DNA from: Myxococcus fulvus | GTDB lineage: Bacteria > Myxococcota > Myxococcia > Myxococcales > Myxococcaceae | Direction of reading: 5' to 3' | Length of the DNA stretch: 64,000 bases | Assembly: GCF_900111765.1 (NCBI RefSeq) | Contig: NZ_FOIB01000015.1 | Span: 168,197 to 232,196 of the forward strand | Shown: positions 61,622-64,000 of the stretch, piece by piece | Numbering within the stretch: the first letter of the stretch is position 1 | Layout: each line of letters opens with the position of its first letter | Made by a program: the position numbers and the translations under genes | The notes under the pieces: generated by a model | Seen by the model: the letters and a program-made list of their open reading frames with translations, nothing else | What the model was told of the DNA's origin: nothing | Database searches by the model: none

Positions 61622-61867
61622 TGCTTCGCCTGGCACGCTCCAGTGCCCCGCGGACTTCGTCGACACGTGCGGTCGGCTGCTCCGCCAAGAAGCCATCGGG
61701 GAGCGTGCTGCGCTGGACGCAGGCTGAATCCTTTCACGCGACAACGACCTTGACGCTCAACGCTCAGGCCTGTCTCCATACCTGCTTGAGGGAGCAGCCA
61801 CGCCCGCCGGGGCCCGTTCAGCCGGCCCTGGCGGTGGGATTCGACTCTTCAGGGACGGGAGGCGGAC

Positions 61868-63118
61868 TTAGCGGGCGCGGTCCGGATCCCCAGGGAGGCA
61901 GGGCTCCATCTTCTCAGGGGGAACGATGAAGCGCTCCTCGCGGTCCAGATGCCGGGGCATGCCCGGCGTGCCGAGGCCAATCTCGCCGCCGTCATAGATC
62001 AGAGCCGCCCAGTCGTTCTGCGACATGGGGAACACATCCGTCGCGACGCCGTTGCGGTTGAAGTCCAACGCATAGGTGTTGAAGTCGTATTGGCGGCTGT
62101 TGTTGAAGTCGACGAAGTCGGTTGCAGAGAACATCGCCACCTGGACGCCGTTGAAGCGCAGTCCGAAGTATCTAGCCAGCTCCGACTCGGTGCTCGGGGC
62201 GACGGCCGCGAATGCGGTGAGCTCATAGACGGCCGCCTCGCTGACGGAAGCCACCTGCACACGCGAGTAGTCGAGCGCGCCGAACGTGCCGCCCAGTTCG
62301 AATCCATAGAACTGGTATTCGTAGTTCATGATGCTCAGGTAGTTGGGCTTGTAGTTGGCCTCGTCATTGCCACCGTGGCGCAGGCCCAGGTTGTGCCCCA
62401 GTTCGTGCATGAAGGTGCCGGCCTGCTGTTGCTCGGTGCCATTGAAAGAGCCCAACGTCAACAGGAAGTCCTGGGCGGGGAGGCCGCGCGAGATACCGCT
62501 GGAGAAGTTCCCGTCGTACTGGTGCGCGAACACCGCGTAGTGAAAGTAAGGCGCGCGGGCGGCGGCGAAGTACTTCCTCTTGATGACGTCGAATTCCGTC
62601 CACACGGGGCTCAGGTTCATGTCCGCGTCCGCGGCGGCAATCTGCTGATCCAGCAACAGGTGCAGCGTGATGCCTGTGGACCCATCCGGATTGCTCACCG
62701 GCGCGCTGGCGAAAGCCGTGATGACCTTGTCCAGCGTGGCCTGGCTGGGTCTGAGGTTGGGGTAATAGTCCACCTCCACGAAGATGTCCTTCTTGCGCGC
62801 GTTGGCGCCGAGGGCACTCAAATCCAAGCCGCCGAAGCCGAACGTCTCTACGTAATCGCTGAGGCCATCCCCATCCGTGTCAGCCTTGTTGGGATCGGTT
62901 CTCAACGCAGCCTCCACGATGTCACAGATGCCGTCACCGTCTGTATCCAGTGAGGTCAGGAGGCAGCCGACAGGGAGCGGGAGAGGCACTGCCGCTGCCA
63001 CCATCTCAGCCTGGAGGGTGCTGCTCTTTTCCGCGTCCGGAGGAGCCACGTCGCCACAGGCGCTCAACCCAAGTAAAGCCAGGGCGACTGTCGGCAGATG
63101 CTTATGAAAGTGTGACAT
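61868..63118 (-). CDS. Lipoprotein metalloprotease (metzincin-like) with calcium-binding repeats
   Basis: A 416-residue exported protein with lipobox LSAC (Cys near residue 21). Residues 57-95 hold two aspartate-rich calcium motifs of thrombospondin-type-3 form (DTDGDGICD and DTDGDGLSD). The catalytic domain has the zinc site HELGHNLGLRHGG near residue 240 (HExxHxxGxxH), with a downstream Met in LSIMNYEYQ as the likely Met-turn. It is therefore a surface metzincin, probably degrading proteins for predation. A segment with FVDFNNSRQYDFNTY ends the domain. The ATG at 63118 is at the start of the signal peptide. Confidence 0.9.
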   Translation of the reverse strand: MSHFHKHLPTVALALLGLSACGDVAPPDAEKSSTLQAEMVAAAVPLPLPVGCLLTSLDTDGDGICDIVEAALRTDPNKADTDGDGLSDYVETFGFGGLDLSALGANARKKDIFVEVDYYPNLRPSQATLDKVITAFASAPVSNPDGSTGITLHLLLDQQIAAADADMNLSPVWTEFDVIKRKYFAAARAPYFHYAVFAHQYDGNFSSGISRGLPAQDFLLTLGSFNGTEQQQAGTFMHELGHNLGLRHGGNDEANYKPNYLSIMNYEYQFYGFELGGTFGALDYSRVQVASVSEAAVYELTAFAAVAPSTESELARYFGLRFNGVQVAMFSATDFVDFNNSRQYDFNTYALDFNRNGVATDVFPMSQNDWAALIYDGGEIGLGTPGMPRHLDREERFIVPPEKMEPCLPGDPDRAR

Positions 63119-63844
63119 GTTTGTCCTTTACATCAAGGATTGGCGGTGTGCCAATCTTCGACATCATCGCTGGATGCACATGGAATTGAAACCGGCGTTG
63201 TTCGCATTGAGCGGCTTCTGCGGTGCTGCTCGTGTCTGGCCAGTAGTGCTGGAAAAAGACATGCGGGCCGTCGCGCTGTGTGTAGCGCATTTCGTTCCAG
63301 ACCCCGACATCAGTCGAGTGACGTCCGCGCTCCAGGCACGAGCCACGTCATGCGCGTGTCCTGGCCCGCACGAAGTGGTGGTAGACGATGGCCACACTGG
63401 CGCCGCTCGCCTTGCGGATGCCCTTGATGGTCGTCGCCGCCCACCTCACCCTTCACGGACTGCGAATCGTGGGCCTTGGGCATGGGAGACCAGAGTCGCA
63501 GAGGTCCCCCTGGGAGTGGTTGTTCCCGGGGCTGCGCGAGGATCGGTGGCACTGCGGGAGTCGGGGGGGGCTTAAGCACGAAAGCCCCGCGATATTCATC
63601 GCGAGGCTCGTGTTAACCGAAACGGCACTGCCAGTTTGCAGGCCCTGTCAATCAGCTTCCCGAATGAAACTCTGTGCGAACTCGTTCTCTGTTTTCTCTA
63701 GAGAACTCGAACTCTCTGGGTGGCAAAAAGACTAGTGATATTCAGGGGTTTGAGACTGGAGCCTGCGGTTGTCCTTCTATCGGGGTCCGATTGGTACTGC
63801 GAACTTCGGCAGGGAGCCATCCCCACCAGGGGAACAGCATGGAG
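63119..63844. other. Gene-free stretch (726 bp) with a stable hairpin
   Basis: No protein-like frame is seen on either strand, and base composition is lower in GC beyond 63560. A stem at 63577-63612 pairs CACG/CGTG, AGCC/GGCT and CGCGAT/ATCGCG around an ATTC loop (14 bp with small bulges), terminator-like, but no gene ends beside it. A minus-strand stretch near 63350-63440 reads a short HTH-like piece and may be a gene remnant. The left part should hold the promoter of the metalloprotease gene. Confidence 0.4.
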
Positions 63845-63846
63845 AG

Positions 63847-63909
63847 AACCGGAGGCAGGCTTTGCACCTGCACCTGCGGAGTCAGAGTCCGCCATCCTCG
63901 CTGGTTAGT
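63847..63909 (-). pseudogene. Partial tRNA-Gln (3' two-thirds) copy
   Basis: On the minus strand the bases from the D-loop to the discriminator nearly repeat the tRNA-Gln at 41.2 kb: the same anticodon arm (GCGGA-CTCTGAC-TCCGC), same T-arm with loop TGCAAAG, and a 3' acceptor CTCCGGT. The 5' acceptor strand and the 5' half of the D-stem are missing. In their place is CTACAGCTGTAG, a 12-nt palindrome. It is a truncated tRNA, of the type left by recombination at tRNA genes. Confidence 0.75.
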
Positions 63910-64000
63910 CCTACAGCTGTAGTTCGGAAGAGACCGCACTCGCCCTCTTGTTGAAGAAACAGGAGGGGGAGGAGCGAGACTTCCCATGCAGCGGCCATCG

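Noticed and set aside
63350..63440. HTH-like fragment (TetR or LacI type) on the minus strand
   Set aside because: Only about 25 residues look like an HTH, with no start, no continuation and no consistent family; too weak to annotate.
41213..63909. Integrative element bounded by the two tRNA-Gln copies
   Set aside because: The copies are inverted relative to each other, no integrase or conjugation gene lies between them, and most genes between look chromosomal.

Overview
The window is high-GC DNA with very little intergenic space. Its gene content points to a myxobacterium of the Myxococcus/Corallococcus group: an elb-type ether-lipid cluster, an FHA-GGDEF protein, a kinase-like protein with a C-terminal membrane anchor, an ADOP permease, many secreted lipoproteins, and several ECF sigma/zinc anti-sigma pairs. 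This assignment is inference from gene content; there is no rRNA or marker gene to confirm it.

Layout. 0-8.5 kb: a + strand operon matching the myxobacterial ether-lipid (elb) cluster, with an epimerase cut by the window edge, a HAD phosphatase, a LarA-fold protein, the four-domain ElbD and a second epimerase. 8.5-17.5 kb: housekeeping and signalling genes (DHA2 efflux pump, FHA-GGDEF cyclase, glgC, a GNAT, an RtcB RNA ligase, an SDR without its catalytic Tyr/Lys, adenosine deaminase). 17.5-26.3 kb: a PQQ-repeat lipoprotein, a structured RNA, a UvrD/PcrA helicase, a hotdog thioesterase, and two sigma/zinc-anti-sigma modules. 26.5-31.3 kb: a PPP-family phosphatase, a second structured RNA, a Ro60/Rsr-like TROVE-vWA protein, a coiled-coil protein, a JAB/JAMM peptidase and a DUF2267 protein. 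31.4-41 kb: a GMC oxidoreductase, endonuclease V, three secreted proteins, a subtilase lipoprotein, and a small protein paired with an E1-like (ThiF) enzyme. 41.1-41.3 kb: tRNA-Gly and a tRNA-Gln with an odd T-loop. 41.3-64 kb: accessory and regulatory DNA with LysR, TetR and AraC regulators, two GSTs, a pseudokinase, a LytS/LytTR pair, two small Cys-rich lipoproteins, an ADOP permease, an M12-like metalloprotease, and clear decay (a sigma/propeller deletion scar, an IS630 remnant, a truncated ADOP copy, a partial tRNA).

The main discovery is a Ro60/Y-RNA system. Two loci, 18713-18857 and 27330-27462, each encode a tRNA in circularly permuted order: T-arm, 3' acceptor strand, short loop, 5' acceptor strand, D-arm, anticodon-like arm. 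Each is enclosed by flanks that pair with each other (7-10 bp outer stem, 3x3 internal loop, 9-position inner stem with base changes that mostly keep pairing). The internal loop keeps CCGA on the 5' strand and UCACU on the 3' strand, resembling the Ro60-binding element of Y RNAs. The second RNA lies about 160 bp upstream of the Ro60-like gene. I interpret both as YrlA-type Y RNAs: tRNA mimics hung on a Ro-binding stem, here with a complete anticodon-like arm. The Rsr operon also carries a JAMM peptidase, and an E1-like gene lies 10 kb away. rtcB, which neighbours Rsr/Y RNA in some enterobacteria, is also in the window but in its own transcription unit.
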